This document shows positions 1 to 6,989 of a stretch of DNA of 8,532 nucleotides, piece after piece (positions within the stretch are counted from its first letter, which is position 1; each line of letters starts with the position of its first letter). Under the pieces are notes generated by a model, which ran no database searches, was not told where the DNA came from, and was given only the letters and a program-made list of their open reading frames with translations. The DNA comes from Odoribacter sp. UBA944. Lineage in GTDB: Bacteria > Bacteroidota > Bacteroidia > Bacteroidales > Marinifilaceae. The DNA lies in assembly GCA_002293375.1 (NCBI GenBank), contig DBDA01000046.1, forward strand, positions 70,734 to 79,265, written 5' to 3'. The position numbers and the translations under genes were made by a program.

Positions 1-227
1 ACCCCCTGTGGCTTTAATACCAAACTCAGGGAGAGGTTTTTACCCGCTTCGCTTTCCCAACGGTTGCCCTGTTGTCCCCGCCCGCCGGTCTGTTTTCTTG
101 CCAGTACCACCGTTTTGTCCCTCTTCTCTTCCGACGGTATGCGGGAAGCATACGTGTTGGTTGAGTCCAGTTCTTCGAACTCCCACACCTCGAACTCCCG
201 GATCCGGTAACGCTTACAGGAGGTCAT
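1..227 (-). CDS. birA: Biotin--[acetyl-CoA-carboxylase] ligase, N-terminal part (cut by window edge)
   Basis: This is the first 75 residues of a biotin-protein ligase. The enzyme makes biotinyl-5'-AMP and transfers biotin to a lysine of carboxylase carrier proteins in the cytoplasm. Visible family marks are the DSTN motif at residues 21-24 and the biotin/ATP loop GRGQQGNRW at 49-57, followed by ESEAGKNLSLSLVL. The catalytic lysine region and C-terminal domain lie beyond the edge. The protein starts directly with the catalytic domain and has no N-terminal helix-turn-helix, so it should be the monofunctional type and not a biotin-operon repressor. The ATG at 227-225 overlaps the TGA of the upstream OmpA gene as ATGA, which fixes the start and suggests translational coupling. 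The identification is firm; only the missing part is unknown. Confidence 0.9.
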   Translation of the reverse strand, partial: MTSCKRYRIREFEVWEFEELDSTNTYASRIPSEEKRDKTVVLARKQTGGRGQQGNRWESEAGKNLSLSLVLKPQG

Positions 228-2074
228 TCCAACACCTTTATTTCCGTTCGTCTGTTTTTCGCTCTTCCCTCCTCCGTATCGTTCGGGGCGACCGGCTCCC
301 TCTTCCCGTACCCCCTGTACTGCATCCGCTCCTTTTTGATCCGGTTCAGGAACAGGTATTTGTACACCTCAAAAGCGCGCTCTTCCGACAGACGATCGTT
401 GTGTTCGTCTGTTCCGCTGTCATCCGTATGCCCGGAGATCTCGATCTTTACTTCCGGGTTCATCTTCAAGAACTCGACCAACTGCTCCAACTCCCGCTTC
501 GATTCCGGTTTTAGCACAGATCTGTCCACATCGAAGAAGACCCCTTTCAACACCAACACCCGTTCCGGGCGGATCTTTCTCAGTGTCAATATTTTTGTTT
601 GGGGGGCGTCGTAAGCCGCCCGCCCCACGTGCATCGTATCCGAGCAGTAGAGATACCCTTTTTTCAGGACACTCACCAACAAACGGCAGTCGGAGGGGAC
701 ACAAGTGATCAATTCCCGGGGCATAAAGGCCTCGTTGTAGTAAAAGAGTGTGTCGCCCTGTACCATATCCTGTACAAACACCCGGTCCGGAACGATCCCT
801 CTCCCCTCTTCATTCTCTACAAGCAACTGCATATATGCCACTTCTTCGCAAGCCACCTCCTCTTCCAACCGGTAGCGGTAGATATTTTTCAGGCCGTCTC
901 TGTCCGAGGCAAAATAGCCCCATTTTCCGGTGGCATCCACGGCAAATCCCATCTCGTTCCGGTGCGTGTTGACGGTGATCCCGATATTCTCCGGTTCTCC
1001 CGAACCCTCCAGGTCCACCTTGTATATGTCCATTCCCCCCATCCCCGGATAGTTGTCCGAAGCAAAAAAGAGGATTTTTCCGTCGTAGTAGAGAAAAGGG
1101 GCCATCTCGTTTCCCGGCGTGTTGATCAGAAGCGGTTGGGGGGGAGACCAGATTTGCCGTCCGCCGGGCCAACGCGCCCGCAATACCGAATACCAGATGT
1201 CGCAACCTCCTTTGCTCCCCGCCCGGCTGGAGGCAAAAAAGAGACGGGTACCGTCCGGCGATACGGAGGGTTGCGCTTCCCAGGCATCGGTATTGATCGG
1301 GTCTCCCAGATTGACCGGCTCTGACCAGAGCGTGTCCGAAATGCGGTAAGAGACGTAGATGTCACAACTCCCCCGGGAATCCGGAAGGTTGCAACCGGTA
1401 AAATAGAGCATCTGCCCATCCGCCGTCAGCGATTGGGTGCCTTCGTTGTAAAAAGGGGTATTGATATTCAGGTAATAATCCGCAGAATCCCGGTACATTC
1501 GGATATTTTCTTCGTCGTTTTCCAGACGGGTATAGAGGACTGTTTTTCCCGTGATATCTAACGAAGGCCAGTAGACATCCTTTTCCGAACCGATAAAAAG
1601 TTCCACGGACTGCCGTTCTCCCGTGCGCAAAGCCTCCAAAGCAAAGAGGCAGTTCGCGATTCGTTTCCGGGCCTCTTCCACCCGATTCTGTCCGGCATCG
1701 GTGGTCGTGTATTTCCGGTATGCAGCAAGCGCCTCCGCATACGCTCCCCGGCTGAAATAGCCTTCGCCCAAATAGAAGTAATACGCGGTAAATCCGGTGC
1801 TGTCCAGTGCAAAGCCTTTTTGCATGGAAAGGATCTCGTTGTCTGTATCTTTTAACTGATGATACAGATCCGCCCGGAGAAACCAGACCGAAGCCATTCC
1901 CGCGTTGTATTGTTCCGCCCTGTCCAACGCTTGCAACGCTTTCCCGTACGAATGGCTTTTCAGGTACTGCTTAGCCGCTTCGTACTCCTGTAGCGCTTTT
2001 TTGTTGACTTGGCCGGACAACCCGGAAAAGCAAACCATCAACAGCAAAACAGGCAAATACCTCTTAAACGCCAT
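224..2074 (-). CDS. TPR / PD40 beta-propeller / OmpA-family envelope protein, PorE-like architecture
   Basis: A 616-residue exported protein that should anchor an outer-envelope assembly to peptidoglycan. Residues 1-21 form a signal peptide with a likely cut before Gln22. Cys15 is present, but LMVC is a poor lipobox. TPR-like helices span about 25-150. Residues 160-400 hold at least five PD40-type blades, several ending in a G-x-[CM]-DI-[YW] motif (235-240, 289-294, 346-351), with a decayed copy near 395-400. Residues 410-500 form a beta-rich region resembling a degenerate carboxypeptidase-regulatory-like domain (note KKGYLYCSD at 471-479). The C-terminal OmpA domain at about 507-616 has GHTDDSG (548-554), LSEERA (562-567) and NRRTEI (607-612); Asp551 and Arg566 match the usual diaminopimelate-binding pair. 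This order is that of PorE of the type IX secretion system, but similar paralogues occur in Bacteroidales, so the specific role is inferred. It overlaps birA by four bases. Confidence 0.88.
   Translation of the reverse strand: MAFKRYLPVLLLMVCFSGLSGQVNKKALQEYEAAKQYLKSHSYGKALQALDRAEQYNAGMASVWFLRADLYHQLKDTDNEILSMQKGFALDSTGFTAYYFYLGEGYFSRGAYAEALAAYRKYTTTDAGQNRVEEARKRIANCLFALEALRTGERQSVELFIGSEKDVYWPSLDITGKTVLYTRLENDEENIRMYRDSADYYLNINTPFYNEGTQSLTADGQMLYFTGCNLPDSRGSCDIYVSYRISDTLWSEPVNLGDPINTDAWEAQPSVSPDGTRLFFASSRAGSKGGCDIWYSVLRARWPGGRQIWSPPQPLLINTPGNEMAPFLYYDGKILFFASDNYPGMGGMDIYKVDLEGSGEPENIGITVNTHRNEMGFAVDATGKWGYFASDRDGLKNIYRYRLEEEVACEEVAYMQLLVENEEGRGIVPDRVFVQDMVQGDTLFYYNEAFMPRELITCVPSDCRLLVSVLKKGYLYCSDTMHVGRAAYDAPQTKILTLRKIRPERVLVLKGVFFDVDRSVLKPESKRELEQLVEFLKMNPEVKIEISGHTDDSGTDEHNDRLSEERAFEVYKYLFLNRIKKERMQYRGYGKREPVAPNDTEEGRAKNRRTEIKVLE
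233..239 (-). promoter_or_regulatory. Shine-Dalgarno-like site for birA
   Basis: AAAGGTG lies inside the last codons of the OmpA gene, five bases before the birA ATG. The other starts in this window have no such site at a normal distance, as is usual in Bacteroidota. The site therefore supports the ATGA overlap as the real start and re-initiation by ribosomes finishing the upstream gene. It is also ordinary coding sequence (the Lys-Val codons), so chance is possible. Confidence 0.4.
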
Positions 2075-2101
2075 TCCACAAAGATTTATCCTGCGAATCT
2101 A

Positions 2102-2121
2102 CAAATTTCCGGCCGGATTTG
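2102..2121 (-). other. Short hairpin in the gap before the OmpA gene
   Basis: Within the 64-base gap, CAAAT and ATTTG arms enclose the palindrome CCGGCCGG with a two-base bulge. The RNA could fold as a short stem of five plus two pairs. No run of U follows on the minus strand, so it is not a normal intrinsic terminator. It could be an mRNA processing or partial attenuation element, or chance. The gap is the largest in the minus-strand gene cluster, which is the only reason to list it. Confidence 0.25.
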
Positions 2122-2138
2122 CAACTGCCGAAGCGATG

Positions 2139-3308
2139 CTACGCTTTGTCGGCGGAACGGATAAATTTCAGATCTTCCCGGAAAAGTTTCCGGTAAGTAA
2201 TGTGGGTTTTAACAGCCGTGGCGCTGAGGTAATCCATCAGGTGCATCATCTGCGGATTGAAATCCCCTACCCAATTCATCTCCAAATATTTATAACGACT
2301 GTTCTGTTGTACGACGGTTTCGCAGAATTTTTTAATGAGCGCAGCCTCCACGCCTTTGCCCTGAAATTCCGGCACAACCCCGAACAACTGTCCGAGAGCG
2401 ACATTCACCCGTCGTTTGTAGTACAGAAATTTCAACATCCCCATAAAATTTACCCGGCCGTTCATACGGCGGATCACCTGGTTCATCTCCGGGAACATCA
2501 GGAAAAATCCGATAGGGTTCTCCCGGAAATAGACAAAATAGATCAGGTCCTTGTCAATAATGCTTTTCAGGCTTTTATAGAGGGCCTCCACCTGCTCCCG
2601 GGTGATGCCGTCCACACCGTGGACTTCCAAATTCCAGGCTTTGTTGTAGACTTCCAGCAAAGAGTCGACAGCTTTCCCGGCGCCAATCTCCCGGTAGGTA
2701 AACACCGTATAATCCGGGTTCTTCAACAAGCGGTCGGCTTTCCAGACCACTACCGGACTGAGGCTCTCCACCACCAACCTGTTCCGGTAGGTAAACTGCT
2801 TGAAATAGTCCAGAAAACCATACGCTTCAAAGAATTTCACGTAATAGGGTTGGGTATAGGGCATGGCGTAGTTGGGCGGACGGTCAAAACCGGCTGTCAA
2901 CAACCCCCACCACTCGATCCGTTCTCCGAAATTCACGGGTCCCTCCATCGCTTCCATGCCCCGTGCTTCCAACCACTCCCGACAGGTATCGAACAACCGG
3001 AAAGCAGCCTCCCGGTCGTCTATACATTCAAAAAAACCCATTTGTCCGACCGTGTACTCTTCCAGACGGCAGGTTTTTTCGTTGATAAAGGCGGCCACCC
3101 TTCCCACGCACACCTCTTGCTCGTCAACCAGTATCCATCGGATACACTCCCCGTGCCTGAACGAAGGGTTTTTCTCTTGGTCGAACACCTTGCGTATGTC
3201 GTTGTTCAACGGGCGTATCCAGTTGGGATTCCCCCGGTATAACCGGACCGGCAAGCGGAGAAATTCCTGTTCCTGCCGCTGCTCTTTTACTTCAATGATG
3301 GTATACAT
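2139..3308 (-). CDS. GNAT-like N-acyltransferase family protein, function unassigned
   Basis: A 389-residue soluble protein with no signal peptide or membrane segment. The C-terminal half (about 200-380) looks like a GNAT acetyltransferase: the strand LGQLFGVVPEF (305-315) runs into the acyl-CoA pyrophosphate-binding loop QGKGVE (316-321) and the helix that follows. The N-terminal half also resembles a weaker GNAT fold, with VGRVAAFINE (68-77), GFFECIDD (91-98) and a GPVNF motif (123-127), followed by an aromatic-rich stretch near 150-175. I recognise this as a conserved bacterial family of about 390 residues without an experimentally known substrate that I can name. The ATG at 3308-3306 starts 17 bases after the stop of the upstream membrane-protein gene, which points to cotranscription. 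A 10-base palindrome, TGTAATTACA (3313-3322), lies in that gap. The acyltransferase fold is fairly sure; substrate and pathway are unknown. Confidence 0.8.
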   Translation of the reverse strand: MYTIIEVKEQRQEQEFLRLPVRLYRGNPNWIRPLNNDIRKVFDQEKNPSFRHGECIRWILVDEQEVCVGRVAAFINEKTCRLEEYTVGQMGFFECIDDREAAFRLFDTCREWLEARGMEAMEGPVNFGERIEWWGLLTAGFDRPPNYAMPYTQPYYVKFFEAYGFLDYFKQFTYRNRLVVESLSPVVVWKADRLLKNPDYTVFTYREIGAGKAVDSLLEVYNKAWNLEVHGVDGITREQVEALYKSLKSIIDKDLIYFVYFRENPIGFFLMFPEMNQVIRRMNGRVNFMGMLKFLYYKRRVNVALGQLFGVVPEFQGKGVEAALIKKFCETVVQQNSRYKYLEMNWVGDFNPQMMHLMDYLSATAVKTHITYRKLFREDLKFIRSADKA

Positions 3309-3325
3309 ATCGTGTAATTACAGTG

Positions 3326-4261
3326 TCAATTTTTTTTTCGAAAACAGGCCTGCACCACCCATTCCAAACGCCTCTCCCACACAGCCGGAACGGCCAACAT
3401 CAAACGGGGCAGTATCAGCCACCACACCGGCAACCCAATCGCCATAAAAAGCAACGGGTCCTCCAATTGGGAGTGAGAGATCGCCAGGTGGTGGTTCAAA
3501 AGATCCGCTTCCCGGGGCTTCATTTCGCCCTGCTCCGCATAATCCATCATGATGGCGGAACCATACGCCAACCCAACGGTATTTCCAACGATCCACAAAA
3601 ACGAAGAGGAGGCCGGCAACCCGAAGAGTTTCATTAAGGGCCGAAGCAGGCGCGACAGGCGTTTCAGCACGCCGAACTCCTCCAACAGCCGTTGCAGCAC
3701 CATCAATCCGGTGATGATGCAAACGATCTTAACGGTGAGGAAGAAACTGTCGATAACCCAATCCGTCAGCAGTTCCCGAAATCCCGGCACCGAAACGGCT
3801 GCGATCCCGGAGAGCCGTTCGGGAAATTCGGGCAGGAGCAGGTGTAATCCCGCTGCTGTCAGCGCGCTCCCGGTGAGCCGGAGCACCACCATCCGGAGTA
3901 TGGAAGAGCCTGTCTTTTTCTGGACCGCCGATTCAATGATAAAGTTGTGGGAAATGAGGCACATCACCGCCAAGATAACCCCCTCCCGGACGGAAAAATC
4001 GAGCGTGGCCACCAAGGCGATGACGGTATATAGGTTGGTACAGATGCTGGTCAGGAACACCAACGCTGCTTCCCCCGGCAGTCCGACCCCGGTAAAGAGG
4101 GGTTCCGCCAATGCCGCCAAAAAAGGGAGGATGCCGAACCAGGATAAGAGCAGTACTCCGAAAGAGACGGGCAACATGATCTTTAGTATCCAGCCGGAGG
4201 TTTTCAAGGCCGGAGGAAAAGCCTTCTTTACGCAGGTAAGGATCCGTTCTCTCACGACCAT
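3326..4261 (-). CDS. Nucleoside-recognition (Gate) domain integral membrane protein
   Basis: A 311-residue inner-membrane protein with about seven or eight hydrophobic segments (roughly 25-45, 64-84, 95-113, 122-143, 166-190, 219-240, 268-291). It looks like the Gate / nucleoside-recognition family that includes SpmA, SpmB and YjiH. The protein is an internal duplication. PLFTGVGLP (54-62) leads 44 residues later to SHNFIIE (104-110), and PLMKLFGLP (208-216) leads 48 residues later to SHSQLED (262-268). The second copy also has a polar NHH (256-258). The family name implies nucleoside or related solute handling, but no substrate is established, so transport is only a guess. It starts 19 bases after gpsA. 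The gene ends in a run of nine A (coding strand, 3338-3330) just before TGA, where polymerase slippage would only change the last few residues. Confidence 0.82.
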   Translation of the reverse strand: MVVRERILTCVKKAFPPALKTSGWILKIMLPVSFGVLLLSWFGILPFLAALAEPLFTGVGLPGEAALVFLTSICTNLYTVIALVATLDFSVREGVILAVMCLISHNFIIESAVQKKTGSSILRMVVLRLTGSALTAAGLHLLLPEFPERLSGIAAVSVPGFRELLTDWVIDSFFLTVKIVCIITGLMVLQRLLEEFGVLKRLSRLLRPLMKLFGLPASSSFLWIVGNTVGLAYGSAIMMDYAEQGEMKPREADLLNHHLAISHSQLEDPLLFMAIGLPVWWLILPRLMLAVPAVWERRLEWVVQACFRKKN

Positions 4262-4280
4262 TCGTTCTGCAGATTTAATT

Positions 4281-5282
4281 TTAGCGCAACTCCTCCGTTA
4301 ACAAACGGATCTCCATGGCCGGACTGATGTGTTCGTACAAGATGTTGTACACGGCGTTGGTGATCGGCATGTGCACGCGGTAATCCCTGTTGATCTCCTT
4401 GATCCCTTTGACGCCAAAGTACCCCTCCGCGATCATCAGCATCTCCATCTGCGCCGATTTTACGGAATAGCCTTTGCCGATCATGGTCCCGAAGGTGCGG
4501 TTACGGCTGAACTGGGAGTAAGCGGTCACGAGCAGGTCGCCCAGATAGGCCGACCCTTTGATGTCCCGGTGGATAGGGTGTACGGCAGCCACAAAGCGCT
4601 CGATCTCCTGTATGGCGTTTGAAACCAACACCGCCTGGAAGTTATCCCCGTAGCGCAAGCCGTGGCAGATCCCCGCCGCAATGGCGATCACATTTTTTAA
4701 TACGGCTGCGTATTCCGTTCCGTAAATATCGTCCGAGATCGCCGTTTTGACGTAATGGCAGGCAAATTTCATGGCGACCAGACGGGCCACTTTCAGGTCG
4801 TTGCTGGCAAAAGTGAGGTAGGACAAGCGTTCCAGGGCGATCTCCTCTGCGTGGCAAGGCCCGGAGATGACTACGATCTGCTCCAATGGAACCTGGTGAT
4901 ACTTGTTGAAGTACTCTGCAATGATCAGGTTCTCTTCCGGGATCAATCCTTTGATAGCGGATACCACGATCTTGTCGGCCAATGAACGATTGATCTTTCC
5001 CGTCACATTTTTCAAAAAGGCGCTGGGAATGGCAAAAACAAGGATGTCGCACCGTTCCACCAATTGGTTGATGTCGTCGGTAAAGGTAATCCGCGCCAGG
5101 TCGAACTCTACTTCGCACAGGTAGCGGGGATTGTGGCTCAACTCCTTAAAGGCGTTGATGGTGTCTATTTTCCGCATGAACCAGTTGAGGCGATCGTTGT
5201 TCTCCGTCAGGATCTTGGCGATGGCTGTAGCCCAGCTTCCGCCTCCGACAACTCCTATGCGCGGCTTTTCAGGTATCTCCAT
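4281..5282 (-). CDS. gpsA: NAD(P)H-dependent glycerol-3-phosphate dehydrogenase
   Basis: Cytoplasmic GpsA, 333 residues, the normal family length. It reduces dihydroxyacetone phosphate to sn-glycerol-3-phosphate, the backbone for phospholipid synthesis. The N-terminal Rossmann fold has the nucleotide loop IGVVGGGSWATA (9-20). The conserved lysine is in SAIKGL (Lys111), the substrate-site loop reads SGPCHAEEIA (140-149), the catalytic lysine is in LKNVIAIAAG (Lys196), and the C-terminal signature GDLLVTAYSQFSRNRTFG (248-265) includes the Arg260-Asn261 pair. SGPCHAEE in place of SGPSFAxE is, from memory, usual in Bacteroidota. The ATG at 5282-5280 lies 10 bases after the lysS stop, with no clear Shine-Dalgarno site. 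All key residues are present and the gene looks intact. Confidence 0.97.
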   Translation of the reverse strand: MEIPEKPRIGVVGGGSWATAIAKILTENNDRLNWFMRKIDTINAFKELSHNPRYLCEVEFDLARITFTDDINQLVERCDILVFAIPSAFLKNVTGKINRSLADKIVVSAIKGLIPEENLIIAEYFNKYHQVPLEQIVVISGPCHAEEIALERLSYLTFASNDLKVARLVAMKFACHYVKTAISDDIYGTEYAAVLKNVIAIAAGICHGLRYGDNFQAVLVSNAIQEIERFVAAVHPIHRDIKGSAYLGDLLVTAYSQFSRNRTFGTMIGKGYSVKSAQMEMLMIAEGYFGVKGIKEINRDYRVHMPITNAVYNILYEHISPAMEIRLLTEELR

Positions 5283-5292
5283 GATTCCGGCG

Positions 5293-6846
5293 CTAAAGGT
5301 TTATGGCTGTGGCTTCATCACCCTCCTCATCGGCCCGTTTCTTTTCCGGCCTCATCTGCGGGAAAAGCAGTACGTCCTGGATGGAAGAGCTGTTGGTCAG
5401 GAACATGCACAGACGGTCGATACCAATGCCCATGCCTGAAGTCGGCGGCATTCCGTATTCCAAAGCACGCACGAAATCGTAATCAATGTACATCGCTTCG
5501 TCGTCTCCCCGCTCCTGCAATTTGGTCTGTTGTTGGAAACGATCCAACTGGTCGATGGGATCGTTCAATTCCGAGTAGGCATTCGCTACCTCTTTGCCGT
5601 TGACAAACAACTCGAAGCGTTCCGTCAATTCCGGATTCGACCGGTGTTTCTTGGTTAGCGGGGACATCTCTGTGGGATAGTCGTAAATAAAGGTCGGCTG
5701 TATGTAGTGGCTTTCGCATTTGGCGCCGAACAGTTCGTCGATCAATTTGCCCTTTCCCATGGTTTTATCCACCGGGATCCCCTGTTCGATACATGCCTTG
5801 CGCAACTCTTCCTCTGTCATTTTTTCAATGTTGTAACCGGTATATTCCAGGATGGCGTCGGTCATCCGCACCCGCTGAAAAGGCGGTTTGAAATCGATCT
5901 CCCGGTCACCGATCACCGCTTTGGTGGTCCCGTTCACCGCCAAAGCCGCCTGCACCACCATCTCTTCGGTAAATTCCATCATCCAGCGGTAGTCTTTGTA
6001 GGCCACGTAAATCTCCATGCAGGTAAATTCGGGGTTGTGGGTGCGGTCCATTCCTTCGTTCCGGAAATTGCGGGAGAACTCGTACACCCCTTCAAATCCG
6101 CCTACGATCAAGCGCTTCAGGTACAATTCATTGGCGATCCGCAGGTAAAGCGGTATGTCCAAAGCGTTGTGGTGGGTCACGAAAGGACGGGCGGCGGCTC
6201 CTCCCGGAATAACCTGTAATACAGGCGTTTCCACCTCTAAATATCCCCGGCTGTTACAGAACTCCCGAATGGCGTTGATCATGCGGGTCCGTTGCACGAA
6301 TACCTCCCGTACCTGCGGATTGACGATCAGGTCTAAATAGCGCTGGCGGTACCGCTGTTCGGGATCGGTAAAGGCATCGAAGGTTTTACCGTCCTTCTCT
6401 TTGACAATGGGCAGCGGGCGCAGCGATTTGGAGAGCAGCACCAACTCCCGGGCGTGAACGGAAATTTCGCCGGTCTGGGTACGGAACACCTCTCCTTTGA
6501 CACCTACTACATCGCCGATGTCCATCAGTTTTTTGAATACCACGTTGTAGGCAGTGGAGTTTTCGTCCGCGGAGATGTCGTCCCGGCTGACGTATACCTG
6601 GATCCGGCCGGTGGCATCCTGCAGCTCGAAAAAAGAGGCTTTCCCCATGATCCTCCGGCTCATCATCCTTCCGGCTACTACGACTTTCCGGAGCGGAGCT
6701 GCGTCGTCAAACTCCGCTTTGATCTCCACTGCACGGCCGGTAACCGGGAACTCCGCTGCAGGATAGGCGTCTATGCCCAATTTTTCCAATTCAGCCAATG
6801 AATTCCTCCGGATCATCTCCTGTTCGCTCAATTCTGCTACACTCAT
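5293..6846 (-). CDS. lysS: Lysyl-tRNA synthetase, class II
   Basis: A cytoplasmic class IIb aminoacyl-tRNA synthetase, 517 residues, that charges tRNA-Lys with lysine. An OB-fold anticodon-binding domain covers about 54-137 (VVVAGRMMSRRIMGKASFFE). The catalytic domain follows with motif 1 around 190-212 (RGYLEVETPVLQ), motif 2 at 251-280 (EFSRNFRNEGMD, with the ATP-contacting Arg262) and motif 3 at 465-481 (GMPPTSGMGIGIDRL, Arg478). A short charged tail, RADEEGDEATAINL, ends the protein. The length is near the usual bacterial 490-510; I recall Bacteroides enzymes with a longer C-terminal extension, which this one lacks. It is the first gene of the minus-strand cluster, preceded by an AT-rich spacer with a good Bacteroidetes promoter match. 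The ATG at 6846-6844 fits the start of the family's N-terminus. Confidence 0.98.
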   Translation of the reverse strand: MSVAELSEQEMIRRNSLAELEKLGIDAYPAAEFPVTGRAVEIKAEFDDAAPLRKVVVAGRMMSRRIMGKASFFELQDATGRIQVYVSRDDISADENSTAYNVVFKKLMDIGDVVGVKGEVFRTQTGEISVHARELVLLSKSLRPLPIVKEKDGKTFDAFTDPEQRYRQRYLDLIVNPQVREVFVQRTRMINAIREFCNSRGYLEVETPVLQVIPGGAAARPFVTHHNALDIPLYLRIANELYLKRLIVGGFEGVYEFSRNFRNEGMDRTHNPEFTCMEIYVAYKDYRWMMEFTEEMVVQAALAVNGTTKAVIGDREIDFKPPFQRVRMTDAILEYTGYNIEKMTEEELRKACIEQGIPVDKTMGKGKLIDELFGAKCESHYIQPTFIYDYPTEMSPLTKKHRSNPELTERFELFVNGKEVANAYSELNDPIDQLDRFQQQTKLQERGDDEAMYIDYDFVRALEYGMPPTSGMGIGIDRLCMFLTNSSSIQDVLLFPQMRPEKKRADEEGDEATAINL

Positions 6847-6906
6847 GATTTTATTGTTAAATATTTAGAATCAAATGATTACGTCGATTTTTTGCATTTT
6901 AAACGG

Positions 6907-6940
6907 CAAAGATAATGAAAAATAAGAAGGAATATTGAAA
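6907..6940 (-). promoter_or_regulatory. Predicted promoter for lysS and the following genes
   Basis: The minus strand carries TATCTTTG at 6914-6907, an exact match to the Bacteroidetes -7 consensus TAnnTTTG read by the primary sigma factor. Upstream, after 22 bases, is TTTC (6940-6937), one mismatch from the -33 TTTG and slightly far. Transcription would start near 6900, giving a leader of about 50 bases before the lysS ATG. The leader contains an inverted repeat AATCA-AA-TGATT (6869-6880) of unknown meaning. The strong -7 match, the AT-rich setting and the position before a divergent gene pair support the call. Confidence 0.6.
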
Positions 6941-6958
6941 AATATGTAGTTTATTCCC

Positions 6959-6989
6959 TTTGAAATGACAAGTAATTTCCGGTACTTTG
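6959..6989 (+). promoter_or_regulatory. Predicted promoter for recJ
   Basis: TTTG (6959-6962) is followed after exactly 20 bases by TACTTTG (6983-6989). This resembles the Bacteroidetes pair TTTG-N19..21-TAnnTTTG, with a -7 element one base short of the consensus. Transcription would begin in the mid 6990s, leaving a leader of under 20 bases before the recJ ATG at 7013. It is weaker than the opposing lysS promoter. The two elements lie about 20 bases apart and point away from each other, so the polymerases could interfere. Confidence 0.4.

Noticed and set aside
2079..2105. A possible internal promoter before the OmpA gene (AATCTTTG with an upstream TTTG)
   Set aside because: The -7 match has one mismatch, the spacing to TTTG is only about 15 bases, and the element lies four bases before the ATG, so transcription would begin inside the gene.
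1905..3242. A 445-codon open frame on the plus strand across the GNAT gene and the start of the OmpA gene
   Set aside because: Over the GNAT gene it is in the codon-mirrored frame and is open for the same reason. It runs through the intergenic gap and out of phase with the OmpA gene, and its translation has no recognisable fold.
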